From the NCBI GenBank assembly GCA_051201675.1, contig CP179212.1, positions 2,046,001 through 2,110,000 of the forward strand: a stretch of 64,000 nucleotides of DNA, in the 5' to 3' direction. The translations under genes were made by a program, and so were the position numbers. The stretch is from HTCC2207 sp002685195. Lineage in GTDB: Bacteria > Pseudomonadota > Gammaproteobacteria > Pseudomonadales > Porticoccaceae. This document shows, piece after piece, positions 1-8,363 of this stretch; positions within the stretch are counted from its first letter, which is position 1, and every line of letters begins with the position of its first letter. The notes under the pieces are model-generated. The model did not search any database. It saw nothing but the letters and a program-made list of their open reading frames with translations, and was not told where the DNA came from.

Positions 1-1592
1 CGCAGAGCTCTAGCTTGCATATCTTCCCGGGCGTGACTGAATGAATCTTGAAGCATCTGAGTTATTTCATCTTCTGCTAACCCATAGGACGGCTTTACTT
101 CGATTCTCGACTCTACATTACTGGTTAACTCGCGTGCAGTGACATTTAACAACCCATCAGCGTCGACCTGATAAGTTACTCTAATCTTAGCGGCTCCGGC
201 AACCATAGGAGGGATACCACGCAGTTCAAATCTAGCCAGTGAGCGACAGTCATCAACCAGCTCTCGCTCACCCTGCAATATATGTATAGCCATGGCAGTC
301 TGGCCATCTATGTAAGTTGTAAATTCTTGGGCCTTAGCCACCGGAATTGTAGTGTTGCGATGAATGATTTTCTCAGTTAAACCACCCATTGTCTCTATAC
401 CCAAGGACAGCGGTATAACGTCTAATAACAACATCTCATCACCAGACTTATTGCCAACTAAAACATCAGCTTGGACCGCTGCCCCCATGGCCACGACACA
501 ATCAGGGTCGAGACTACACATAGGCTCAACTCCAAAATAATCAGCTACCTGCCTTCTCACTAATGGCGTTCTAGTGGACCCACCCACCAAGACAACATTG
601 TCAATTGCCCCCACACCTACACCTGCATCACGCAGTGCTCGACGACAAGCCCGTACAGTTTTCGCGACTAAACCTTCAATTAGCGTATCCATTATTTCTC
701 GAGATAGAGTGCCTTGCCAGTCCAGCACCTCGAGTTGCACCTCATCTGAATCAGTCAACTCCTCTTTTGCTGCCTTAGCTGTCTCTAAAAGGATCCTCTG
801 CTCCATCGGATTAAGGGAATCACCCATGCCAATTTCAGCGCACAGCCACTGGGCAATAGCATAATCAAAATCATCTCCACCCAAAGCTGAGTCACCGCCA
901 GTGGCGAGTACCTCAAAGACACCCCGTGAGAGCCGCAAAATACTGATATCAAAAGTACCACCACCTAAATCATAGATTGCGATTACACCCTCTTTCGCTT
1001 CATCCAAACCATAGGCTATGGCTGCAGCTGTCGGCTCGCTGAGCAGTCGCAATACCTTAATACCTGCTAGGGTTGCCGCATCTTTTGTGGCCTGTCTTTG
1101 GGCTTCATCAAAGTAGGCGGGAACAGTAATGACAGCGCCATCTAGCATGGCATCCAAGGATGCCTCAGCACGAGTTACCAGTTTTCGTAAAATTTCTGCT
1201 GAAACCTGAATTGGGCTAACCAAACCGCTCGCAGTGTTGATTTTTGGCATTCCCCCCTCTTCCCCTTGAAATTCGTAGGGAAGCTGATCTCCAAGCTTCA
1301 TGACATCACTAACACCTCGGCCTAATAACCGTTTGGCGGACGATATCGTGTTAAGTGGATCACTGATATTGAACTCAGCTGCCTCATAACCCACTGCACT
1401 GGCACCCTGCTCTGTGTAGTGCACAATCGATGGCATTAAATGCTGACCTTCTTGATCAGCTAAGGTCTCTGGCATACCACTGCGCACTACGGCCACTAAG
1501 GAGTTTGTTGTACCTAAATCAATTCCCACAGCATGCTTACGCTGATGGGGCTGAGGTGATTGACCTGGCTCTGAAATTTGCAATAGAACCAT
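1..1592 (-). CDS. hscA: Fe-S cluster assembly Hsp70 chaperone HscA (C-terminus off the left edge)
   Basis: Specialised Hsp70 that, with HscB, releases Fe-S clusters from IscU using ATP in the cytoplasm. The frame is open from an ATG at 1592 to the window edge, about 530 codons; family members are near 616-620 residues, so roughly the last 90 are missing because of the window, not a mutation. Visible Hsp70 signatures are GIDLGTTNS near residues 23-31, LGGGTFDISI in the middle of the ATPase domain and VLVGGSTRTP, followed by the start of the substrate-binding domain. It is the last visible gene of the isc operon and begins 3 bases after hscB stops; fdx and iscX would be expected further left. 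Confidence 0.96.
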   Translation of the reverse strand, partial: MVLLQISEPGQSPQPHQRKHAVGIDLGTTNSLVAVVRSGMPETLADQEGQHLMPSIVHYTEQGASAVGYEAAEFNISDPLNTISSAKRLLGRGVSDVMKLGDQLPYEFQGEEGGMPKINTASGLVSPIQVSAEILRKLVTRAEASLDAMLDGAVITVPAYFDEAQRQATKDAATLAGIKVLRLLSEPTAAAIAYGLDEAKEGVIAIYDLGGGTFDISILRLSRGVFEVLATGGDSALGGDDFDYAIAQWLCAEIGMGDSLNPMEQRILLETAKAAKEELTDSDEVQLEVLDWQGTLSREIMDTLIEGLVAKTVRACRRALRDAGVGVGAIDNVVLVGGSTRTPLVRRQVADYFGVEPMCSLDPDCVVAMGAAVQADVLVGNKSGDEMLLLDVIPLSLGIETMGGLTEKIIHRNTTIPVAKAQEFTTYIDGQTAMAIHILQGERELVDDCRSLARFELRGIPPMVAGAAKIRVTYQVDADGLLNVTARELTSNVESRIEVKPSYGLAEDEITQMLQDSFSHAREDMQARAL

Positions 1593-1595
1593 TAG

Positions 1596-2126
1596 CTATG
1601 CGTCCTCTAAATCAGCTTCTAGCTGTTCTATTTCATTAAGTAACTTAGAAAAAAATTGCATTTTGGCTACCGCAGTAAAAGCACTATCAAATATTTTCGC
1701 TGACAGACTCTCAAAAAACTCACTCTGTAGATTTTGATAAATTGCTTCAACATGCGCTCGAAGTGTCTCCAGCTCTGCCCAGGGGACAGTCTTGCCTGCC
1801 ACTCCGGCTAGGGTCTCTCGAAGCTCAATCTGCTGCATTAAAAAATGGCTATCGGTTGTTACGTGAGTCTCTTGATCAATATCAACGCCATTTAACTCCA
1901 GTAAATACTGAGCACGTTTTAGCGGCGTCTTTAGTGTTTCAAAGGCTTGATTGATTAAGGACGCTGTTTGCACTGCGAGGCGCTTTTCAACATCAGATTT
2001 TGTAGCGTACCGATCGGGATGAAATTCCTGTTGGAGAGCTCGATAACGAACATCTAAATCCCCAAGGTCGACGTGCCATCCGGACGGAATAGAGAAGATT
2101 TCAAAGAAATTGCTAGAAAAGTTCAA
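1596..2126 (-). CDS. hscB: Fe-S cluster assembly co-chaperone HscB
   Basis: J-domain co-chaperone that delivers IscU to HscA and stimulates its ATPase. The J domain carries the HPD tripeptide (FHPDRYA) and the C-terminal three-helix region matches the IscU-binding part of the family. I chose a TTG start at 2126, which gives 176 residues beginning MNFSSNFFEIFSI, the usual family length. An in-frame ATG at 2198 would overlap iscA by 31 bases and add 24 residues not typical of HscB. No strong ribosome binding site precedes the TTG, so the start is uncertain. It lies between iscA and hscA in the standard isc order. Confidence 0.9.
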   Translation of the reverse strand: MNFSSNFFEIFSIPSGWHVDLGDLDVRYRALQQEFHPDRYATKSDVEKRLAVQTASLINQAFETLKTPLKRAQYLLELNGVDIDQETHVTTDSHFLMQQIELRETLAGVAGKTVPWAELETLRAHVEAIYQNLQSEFFESLSAKIFDSAFTAVAKMQFFSKLLNEIEQLEADLEDA

Positions 2127-2167
2127 TGGGCCATCACTCTGAGTTTTTACATTGAAAGGTCTTAGGA

Positions 2168-2491
2168 CTAGACGTGGAAGCTTTCTCCGCAACCACATTC
2201 GTCCTTCACATTGGGGTTTCTAAACTCAAATCCCTCGTTTAATCCCTCTTTGACGTAGTCCAACTCAGTACCATCGAGGTATAACAAGCTTTTGGGATCA
2301 ATTACCAACTTAACTTCGTCAAATTCGAAGACTTCATCACCTGCCGAGGCGTCATCAACAAACTCGAGAACATAGGACAAACCAGAACATCCGGTAGTGC
2401 GAACACCCAATCGCACACCGACGCCTTTAGCGCGGTGTTCTAGATGCCTCCGAACATGCTGCTGAGCAGCTGATGTCATGGTTATTGCCAT
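2168..2491 (-). CDS. iscA: A-type iron-sulfur carrier IscA
   Basis: Scaffold/carrier that receives iron or Fe-S clusters and passes them to target apoproteins. From the ATG at 2491 the protein has 107 residues, the normal length, with the three conserved cysteines: one in TTGCSGL and two in the C-terminal CGCGESFHV. Longer in-frame starts inside iscU are possible but would add residues unlike the family. A GGGGAG ribosome binding site overlaps the end of iscU and the spacer is 7 bases, so the genes are probably translationally coupled. Confidence 0.96.
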   Translation of the reverse strand: MAITMTSAAQQHVRRHLEHRAKGVGVRLGVRTTGCSGLSYVLEFVDDASAGDEVFEFDEVKLVIDPKSLLYLDGTELDYVKEGLNEGFEFRNPNVKDECGCGESFHV

Positions 2492-2498
2492 CGAAAGA

Positions 2499-2882
2499 TT
2501 AACTCCCCTGCTTTTCTCTAACGTTCTGAACAGCTGTTTTAATAGCGTCTTCAGCAAGCACTGAGCAATGAATTTTTACTGGAGGAAGAGCTAGTTCTTC
2601 AGCTATTTCCGTATTTTTAATTTGTTCAGCCGCATCCAAATGCTTCCCTTTAACCCATTCTGTTAAAAGGGAGCTAGATGCGATTGCCGACCCACAGCCA
2701 TATGTCTTAAATTTGGCATCTTCAATAATGCCTTCATCATTGACCTGGATTTGTAATCTCATTACATCACCACATGCAGGTGCTCCAACCATGCCGGTAC
2801 CAACATTTTTTGAGCTTTCATCAAGCTGTCCAACATTTCGAGGGTTTTCGTAATGATCTATAACTTTTTCGCTGTAAGCCAC
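2499..2882 (-). CDS. iscU: Iron-sulfur cluster scaffold IscU
   Basis: Scaffold on which IscS-derived sulfur and iron are assembled before transfer by HscA/HscB. The protein is 127 residues, with the three cluster cysteines at C37 (APACGD), C63 (YGCGSA) and C106 (KIHCSVL). The HscA recognition motif LPPVK is at residues 99-103. All catalytic features are intact. It follows iscS after a 52-base spacer that holds a small inverted repeat. Confidence 0.98.
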   Translation of the reverse strand: MAYSEKVIDHYENPRNVGQLDESSKNVGTGMVGAPACGDVMRLQIQVNDEGIIEDAKFKTYGCGSAIASSSLLTEWVKGKHLDAAEQIKNTEIAEELALPPVKIHCSVLAEDAIKTAVQNVREKQGS

Positions 2883-2915
2883 AGTAATGACTCCTATTAT
2901 CTACATTAATCTTAA

Positions 2916-2932
2916 ACTCAAAAAATTTGAGT
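2916..2932 (-). repeat. AT-rich inverted repeat between iscS and iscU
   Basis: Two 7-base arms, ACTCAAA at 2916-2922 and TTTGAGT at 2926-2932, pair around a 3-base loop just after the iscS stop codon. In the transcript this is a short weak hairpin in the intercistronic gap. It might mark an RNA processing or partial attenuation site that separates iscS from the scaffold genes, but the stem is AT-rich and no function can be shown from sequence. Confidence 0.35.
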
Positions 2933-2934
2933 GT

Positions 2935-4149
2935 TTAGTGTGCTGACCATTGTACCGTATTTAAATCGATACCGGCTTTAAACATATCCCACAAAGGTGA
3001 GAGCAAACGTAATTTTTCTACCGCAATTCTAACCTGAGCAATTGCTGCATCGATATCCGCTTCGGTGGTGTAGCGACCGATACTGAAACGGATCGAGCTA
3101 TGAGCCATTTCGTCGTTAAGCCCAAGAGCCCTAAGAACATAGGATGGTTCAAGACTAGCTGATGTGCAGGCGGATCCAGAAGAAACTGCAAGATCGCGCA
3201 ATGCCATCATCAAGGATTCTCCTTCAACAAATGCGAAACTAATGTTGACGATGCCAGGAACATGCTGATTCTCTGAACCATTTAAATGCACCTCCTCCAT
3301 ATCCGTCACACCTTCCCATAATCGTGTTCGCAGAGCTTCGATACGAGCCTTTTCAGCTTCTAACGTCTCAAAGCCAATCTTAAACGCTTGCCCCATACCA
3401 ACAATCTGATGAGTAGGGAGGGTACCTGAACGCATACCTCGCTCATGTCCACCGCCATGCATCTGAGCTTCAATTCTTACTCGCGGCTTGCGCCTTACAT
3501 ACAACGCACCTATGCCTTTCGGTCCATAGATTTTATGGGCCGAAAAAGACATCATATCAACCAACATTTCTTCTACATCAATAGCCGTCTTACCTGCACT
3601 TTGAGCAGCGTCCACGTGAAACATTATTTTGCGCTCACGACAGAGCTTGCCAATTGCGCCGATGTCATTCAGCGTTCCCAGCTCATTATTAACATGCATG
3701 ATAGAGACAATAGTCGTGTCATCACGCATTGCCTCAGACACCATCTCAGGTTGAATTAGACCGCTGCTGTCAGGATCCAGATAGGTGACTTCATATCCTT
3801 CTCTCTCCAGCTGACGACAAGTGTCCAAAACAGCTTTATGCTCAATACGTGAGGTGATGATGTGTTTTCCTTTACGCTGGTTAAAATGCGCACAGCCTTT
3901 GATGGCCAAATTGTTAGCCTCAGTAGCTCCAGATGTCCAAACAATTTCCCGCGGATCTGCACCTATTAGATTGGCAACGTCTTGCCTAGCATCCTCTACT
4001 GCTGCCTCTGCTTGCCAGCCAAACATGTGTGATCGAGACGCTGGATTACCAAAGTGTCCTGCGGGGGTCATAAACTCCATCATTTTTTCCGCAACGACAG
4101 GATCCACTGGCGTTGTTGAGGCATAATCTAGGTAAATCGGAAGATTCAT
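2935..4149 (-). CDS. iscS: Cysteine desulfurase IscS
   Basis: PLP enzyme that converts cysteine to alanine and carries the sulfur as a persulfide to IscU and other acceptors such as tRNA thiolation factors. The 404-residue protein aligns without gaps to family numbering: the PLP lysine is K206 in SAHKIYGP and the persulfide cysteine is C328 in SSGSACTSAS. The N-terminus MNLPIYLDYASTTP and the C-terminal end match the family. It begins 14 bases after iscR and is the first catalytic gene of the operon. Confidence 0.98.
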   Translation of the reverse strand: MNLPIYLDYASTTPVDPVVAEKMMEFMTPAGHFGNPASRSHMFGWQAEAAVEDARQDVANLIGADPREIVWTSGATEANNLAIKGCAHFNQRKGKHIITSRIEHKAVLDTCRQLEREGYEVTYLDPDSSGLIQPEMVSEAMRDDTTIVSIMHVNNELGTLNDIGAIGKLCRERKIMFHVDAAQSAGKTAIDVEEMLVDMMSFSAHKIYGPKGIGALYVRRKPRVRIEAQMHGGGHERGMRSGTLPTHQIVGMGQAFKIGFETLEAEKARIEALRTRLWEGVTDMEEVHLNGSENQHVPGIVNISFAFVEGESLMMALRDLAVSSGSACTSASLEPSYVLRALGLNDEMAHSSIRFSIGRYTTEADIDAAIAQVRIAVEKLRLLSPLWDMFKAGIDLNTVQWSAH

Positions 4150-4163
4150 TTACTACTCCAAAA

Positions 4164-4639
4164 TTAACAGGCGTCTGCCTGCACGTTTTCATCCAACATC
4201 AAGAGCTGAGCTACTTGCCGTTGCGCTATATTTTGCACATTACGCTTGGCCATTAAGTCGGCCAACGAAATGCTACTTAAAAATCCATGGATTTGGTGGC
4301 TCAGGTCATCCCACAGATGATGAGTCAAACAGATACTGCCTCCCTGGCAGTCACCTTTCCCCTGACAGTTAGTCGTATCAACTGACTCATTCACTGCGTC
4401 GATAATCTCAGCCACGTAAATCATGGCTCGAGAATCGACTAACTTATAACCACCCCCAGGACCTCGTACACTTGACACTAAACCGGCTTGACGCAAACGT
4501 GAAAAAGCTGCTCCAAATAAGACAGCGAAATCGATTGCCGATCCGAAATCTCTGCCAGAGAGACTGGCTTTTCCTGCGCATGCAGTGCCACATCAAGCAT
4601 GGCTGTCACTGCATATCGGCCTTTGGTTGTTAGTCTCAT
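4164..4639 (-). pseudogene. iscR: IscR transcriptional regulator, reading frame broken by one base
   Basis: Rrf2-family Fe-S regulator that normally represses the isc operon when its cluster is loaded. From the ATG at 4639 the frame reads MRLTTKGRYAVTAM and on through SYLEQLF, then goes out of frame at a run of five A (plus strand, 4502-4506). The remainder, LRQAGLVSSVRGPGGGY and on, continues in another frame to 4164. One extra base in that homopolymer would restore SYLEQLFSRLRQAGL exactly. The cluster ligands are present in the second part (NCQGKGDCQGGSICLTHH). Either this is a sequencing or assembly error in a homopolymer, or the gene is truly frameshifted. The intact operator upstream and intact operon downstream favour an error or a recent change. 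Confidence 0.85.
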
Positions 4640-4687
4640 TGGAATCCACCTTTCAGATTTTCAATTCGCTCTTCAAATACGAGCGCA

Positions 4688-4720
4688 ATTATCTAATACT
4701 TGACTATTTTAGTCAACTAC
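4688..4720 (-). promoter_or_regulatory. isc operon promoter overlapped by an IscR type 1 box
   Basis: On the minus strand a -35 TTGACT (4711-4716) and a -10 GATAAT (4688-4693) are separated by exactly 17 bases, about 50 bases before the iscR ATG. The 25 bases at 4696-4720 contain the inverted halves GTTGACT and AGTCAAG around a 5-base AT core. They match the E. coli IscR type 1 site consensus, as I recall it, at all but one outer position. A bound holo-IscR would cover the -35 region, so autorepression of iscR-iscSUA-hscBA is expected. Confidence 0.85.
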
Positions 4721-4739
4721 TATCAGAATGATGAATCGG

Positions 4740-5486
4740 CTACTTAGGCCTTGTACGGCGGGTCGCAGACAACAGACCACGCAACATAGAAACTTCCATT
4801 TTATCCATTCTGGTGCGATTAAAAAGTCGGCGCATGCGGGTAATTAGCTGCTTGGGATTGTTAGGGTCATAAAACTTTAACTCTTCCATTGTCTCAGCGA
4901 GATGCTCATGAAAAGACTCCAACTCGTCAGCAGTCGCTAGCGGTTGATCCCAATCATCCATAGCTGGCAGCACACCCTCAGCATCACTTAAACTCGCCAT
5001 CCTAATTTCGTAGGCCAGCACCTGCACCGCGGTTGCTAAATTCAGTGAGCTATACTCTGGATTTGAGGGAATGTGGACATGATAGTGACATTTATGCAGC
5101 TCACTATTGGTTAGACCGCGATCTTCACGCCCAAATAGCAAACCAATATCATGATGTTCAGATTCCTGCCAAATTTTCATACCGCATTCTCTTGGGTTGA
5201 TTAAAGGCCAAGGAATACGCCTCTCTCGGGCACTAGTACCAACAACTAACCCGCAGCCCTTAATAGCCTCGTCCACAGATTCAACAATCCTTGCATTAGC
5301 CAGCAAATCTCTGGCACCAGCAGCTCGCCATACTGCTCGTGGCGCTGGATATTCTTTCGGCTGGACCAAATAGAGCTCGGTTAATCCCATATTTTTCATG
5401 GCTCGTGCAGCACCGCCAATGTTGCCTGGATGGGAGGTATTAACCAAAATCATTCGAATTTTTGCTTGTCGCTCAACAGTTGACAC
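4740..5486 (-). CDS. trmJ: tRNA (cytidine/uridine-32 2'-O) methyltransferase TrmJ
   Basis: SPOUT-class methyltransferase that uses S-adenosylmethionine to methylate the ribose at position 32 of tRNA. The 248-residue protein shows the family N-terminus (ILVNTSHPGNIGGAARAM), LLFGREDRGLTNSEL and the knot region HIPSNPEYSSLNLATAVQV. The start is GTG at 5486, with GAGG six bases upstream. It lies upstream of iscR on the same strand and divergent from suhB, a common gammaproteobacterial arrangement. The cysE gene often found between trmJ and iscR is absent here and lies at 59679. Confidence 0.95.
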   Translation of the reverse strand: MSTVERQAKIRMILVNTSHPGNIGGAARAMKNMGLTELYLVQPKEYPAPRAVWRAAGARDLLANARIVESVDEAIKGCGLVVGTSARERRIPWPLINPRECGMKIWQESEHHDIGLLFGREDRGLTNSELHKCHYHVHIPSNPEYSSLNLATAVQVLAYEIRMASLSDAEGVLPAMDDWDQPLATADELESFHEHLAETMEELKFYDPNNPKQLITRMRRLFNRTRMDKMEVSMLRGLLSATRRTRPK

Positions 5487-5613
5487 AAACTACCTCACTA
5501 AGGGGTTATTAACCGTCATTTTTCATTCGGCGAAAAATAGGTCGGCGAGTGTATCAGAATCCAGGTTCTCTGGTACAATGCGCGCCGTTGAATCTTCACT
5601 TGGAATACTCTTT

Positions 5614-6417
5614 ATGCAACCGATGGTCAATATCGCTTTACGCGCTGCTCGCCAAGCAGGAGAAATGATTGTCAAAGCTGCTGACAATTTAGAGCTGGTC
5701 AAAGTCGATGAGAAAGGTCGTCATGACTTTGTCACTGAGGTTGATCGACGCTCTGAAGAAATGATTATCGAGCAAATTAAAAAGGCGTATCCAGAACATT
5801 CTTTTTTGGGTGAAGAAGGCGGCTCCAGTGGTAACAGCGCTAGTGATGTTCAATGGATAATTGACCCCCTAGATGGCACCACTAATTTTGTTCGCGGTAT
5901 ACCACACGTGGCAGTCTCTATTGCTTGTCGAGTCAAAGGCCGTCTCGAACATGCTGTCATTGTAGAACCCTTCAAGCGAGAAGAGTTCACTGCTAGTCGA
6001 GGAGATGGCGCTAGACTCAATGGCCGACGCATTAGAGTATCAGGTCGATTAGAAGAAGCTGGTGCACTCTATGCAACAGGAATACCCTTTAGTGACCCCT
6101 CATTTTCTGAAATGAAACACTATTTGGCCTGCATGCATGAATTTGCAGATAACTCTTCGGGAATAAGACGCCTAGGCGTTGCATCTCTGGACTTAGCTTA
6201 TGTCGCTGCCGGCAGAATGGATGTGTTTTGGGAGATGTACCTTAAGCCTTGGGATATAGCGGCAGGCGTCTTAATTGTGCGCGAAGCCGGAGGCATGGTG
6301 AGCGACTTCCAAGGCGGCGAATCCTTCATGGACAGCGGCCATATTATTGCAACTACGCCGAAATTGTTTAAACCGACCCTTAAGGTGATTGCCAAACATC
6401 TCAGCCATGTTAAGTAA
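5614..6417 (+). CDS. suhB: Inositol-1-monophosphatase SuhB
   Basis: Mg2+-dependent phosphatase of the inositol monophosphatase family; in E. coli SuhB also takes part in rRNA antitermination. The 267-residue protein carries the metal-binding motifs GEEGG, DPLDGTTNFVRGIPH and the C-terminal KPWDIAAGVLIVREAGG. I chose the ATG at 5614 (MQPMVNIALRAARQAGE) because it matches the family N-terminus; a longer in-frame opening would run back into trmJ. It is divergent from trmJ over about 127 bases and convergent with the HupE-like gene 20 bases downstream. Confidence 0.95.
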   Translation: MQPMVNIALRAARQAGEMIVKAADNLELVKVDEKGRHDFVTEVDRRSEEMIIEQIKKAYPEHSFLGEEGGSSGNSASDVQWIIDPLDGTTNFVRGIPHVAVSIACRVKGRLEHAVIVEPFKREEFTASRGDGARLNGRRIRVSGRLEEAGALYATGIPFSDPSFSEMKHYLACMHEFADNSSGIRRLGVASLDLAYVAAGRMDVFWEMYLKPWDIAAGVLIVREAGGMVSDFQGGESFMDSGHIIATTPKLFKPTLKVIAKHLSHVK

Positions 6418-6437
6418 ATCTGAATCAGCTAAAAAAC

Positions 6438-7433
6438 TTACAACATCACCATGGCACGAGTCAAAAACCAATATGCGCTGCAACTACCAATCAGATAGAC
6501 TCCGAATTGGACAATCTTCTGTCGGTTACTGTCCACTGATGAGATAACCTTTGTAGAGATAAAGGCTAGAGCCACAACGGCGAAAATAAATAATAACTGT
6601 CCGATTTCCACGCCAATATTAAAAAACAACAATGCTTGAAGCTTCATTGACTGGGGTAATCCAAGGTCTTGAAGCACGACAGCAAATCCAAAACCATGTA
6701 ACAACCCAAACACCGATGATACCGCCACAGGGTAACGCCAAGTAAAGCTAGTATGCCCGTTGGGCCGCCGATGCTTGATGATTTCGACGGCAAGCAACAA
6801 AATGCTCAGCGCAATGAGCATTTCAACCAACTCCGTGCGAATTTGAACAATATTCAGCGTTGCCAAACTGAGAGTGACAGAGTGAGCCAGTGTGAAACCA
6901 GTCACAGTAAATACTAATCTTTTGAAACCACCAGCAATAATAATCAAGCAAAGAACAAACAACAGATGATCAAAGCCAATCAAAATATGCTCAACACCCG
7001 CAACAAGATACTGCTTGGATACTTCGACAGGGTCACTGGCAGCGCCTAGTCTAACTTTTGTAATTTCCGGCCCTGAGAACACTTGCTGGGGTTCATCGTT
7101 TAGACTTTTATAAACAATAAGGGACGTTAGGGCTGGATTCCCGGCTGGGTAAACCAACTTTAAATCAAAGGTTAGGTCTGGCTGTCCACACTGGTAGCTC
7201 ATTCGCCCAAGTAGACCCACGGCAGAGTTATCACTCAACGGTTTACATTCTGGATGATCCATAACTATGCGCGGTTCTTGTCCTGGCGCCATTACCGGTG
7301 GGATTTTCCACTTTACCAAGTACTCGGTTGTCGAAATCTGGTTGATCTCAACATAGACCGGTCGGGCCTCGTCAGCATTTAACCCTGCAGACGATACAAT
7401 GAGAGATAACAGGATAAATAACCCTATTCTCAT
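6438..7433 (-). CDS. HupE/UreJ-like membrane protein with periplasmic N-terminal domain
   Basis: Membrane protein of 331 residues. A signal peptide (about 1-20) precedes a roughly 120-residue extracytoplasmic domain, then about six membrane segments start near residue 140. The second half carries the conserved polar and histidine positions of the HupE/UreJ-2 group: GVEHILIGFDHLLF (149-156), TLAHSVTL (H184), LHGFGFA (H246) and FNIGVEIGQ (E276). Relatives are associated with nickel or cobalt handling, but this subgroup is uncharacterised, so metal transport is an inference. It overlaps the upstream parvulin gene by 4 bases (ATGA) and is the last gene of the DUF3604 operon. Confidence 0.8.
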   Translation of the reverse strand: MRIGLFILLSLIVSSAGLNADEARPVYVEINQISTTEYLVKWKIPPVMAPGQEPRIVMDHPECKPLSDNSAVGLLGRMSYQCGQPDLTFDLKLVYPAGNPALTSLIVYKSLNDEPQQVFSGPEITKVRLGAASDPVEVSKQYLVAGVEHILIGFDHLLFVLCLIIIAGGFKRLVFTVTGFTLAHSVTLSLATLNIVQIRTELVEMLIALSILLLAVEIIKHRRPNGHTSFTWRYPVAVSSVFGLLHGFGFAVVLQDLGLPQSMKLQALLFFNIGVEIGQLLFIFAVVALAFISTKVISSVDSNRQKIVQFGVYLIGSCSAYWFLTRAMVML

Positions 7434-8323
7434 TCTGAATTATCCGGATCTATAATCTGATACTTAGCCATTAATTTGTTAATAGCCATCCGCTTTAGCT
7501 CATGTTGCTGCTGACGTTGAGCATCAGCTAAAACCACACCCCCTATATCAGTTAGCGAGGGAATATAGGCATCAACCTTTGTTGTAAGTAATACCAAATG
7601 CCATCCATAATTTGATTCTATTGGCCCTTGCCAATTTCCCTGCAGAGATGGTTCTAAGTCAAATAATTGTTGATTAAAATCGGGGCCAAAATGGCTAGCA
7701 ATTTCTTGAGCATCACGTTTCACATAATTGCGATTATATAAAAATCGCTCACCATAAAGTCCGGCTTTATCAAAAGGGATCGAATCTTGGTTCAAACTGT
7801 TCAACAATGTATCCGCTGCGATTTTGCTCTCCTGGGACCCGCGATTTTCTTTACTGATAAAAACGTGAGTGAAGGTAGCCGTTGCTGATTTCTTGTACTC
7901 ACCTCTATGCTCAGCGTAAAAACGTTTTAAATCTTCTTCATTCAGCGGAGCTACTTCGTCATAAAAACCCTGAGCAAGGTAGTCCATTTTTTGCATGAGG
8001 CGTCGCCGAATGATTGAATCGTTGCGATCTAAATCTAACGCAAGTGCCTCTCTGTAAAGGACCTCGCCACGTACATAATCATCAATTAGTCGTTGACGAT
8101 CATCTCCACTTAGAGCAGTAAGAGCTGCTAAAGCCTGATCTGGCTTGAATGTTTTTGCCTGCTGCTGCATGAACTGGGCCAGCACTTGATCATCAACAAT
8201 GATCTGGTATTCACCACTATAGTTGCTGGAATTAACCAACCGTTCCCCTACGATTAGCAGTAATCCAATAACAATAAATTGGAATAAAGGCTCTTTAGCG
8301 GCGTTTCTCAAAGATACGTTCAT
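7430..8323 (-). CDS. Membrane-anchored parvulin-type peptidyl-prolyl isomerase
   Basis: PpiC/SurA-like protein of 297 residues from the ATG at 8323; an earlier in-frame start at 8338 is also possible. One N-terminal membrane segment (about residues 14-28, QFIVIGLLLIVGERL) anchors a periplasmic part. The middle is helical and SurA-N-like, and a parvulin domain runs from about 145 to 255, ending in GWHLVLLT, the counterpart of the family's GYHIIKV. It probably folds secreted proteins; the neighbouring DUF3604 products are the obvious clients, which is inference. It starts 40 bases after the DUF3604 gene upstream and overlaps the HupE-like gene by 4 bases. Confidence 0.78.
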   Translation of the reverse strand: MNVSLRNAAKEPLFQFIVIGLLLIVGERLVNSSNYSGEYQIIVDDQVLAQFMQQQAKTFKPDQALAALTALSGDDRQRLIDDYVRGEVLYREALALDLDRNDSIIRRRLMQKMDYLAQGFYDEVAPLNEEDLKRFYAEHRGEYKKSATATFTHVFISKENRGSQESKIAADTLLNSLNQDSIPFDKAGLYGERFLYNRNYVKRDAQEIASHFGPDFNQQLFDLEPSLQGNWQGPIESNYGWHLVLLTTKVDAYIPSLTDIGGVVLADAQRQQQHELKRMAINKLMAKYQIIDPDNSE

Positions 8324-8363
8324 AAACAATAATGCCAATTAAGCTATTTAAGTTTTTTGATAG

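Noticed and set aside
1..1592. Apparent truncation of hscA
   Set aside because: The frame simply runs off the window; all visible motifs are intact.
5398..5613. N-terminal extension of suhB by 72 residues
   Set aside because: It overlaps trmJ antisense and is unlike the family; the ATG at 5614 matches the normal N-terminus.
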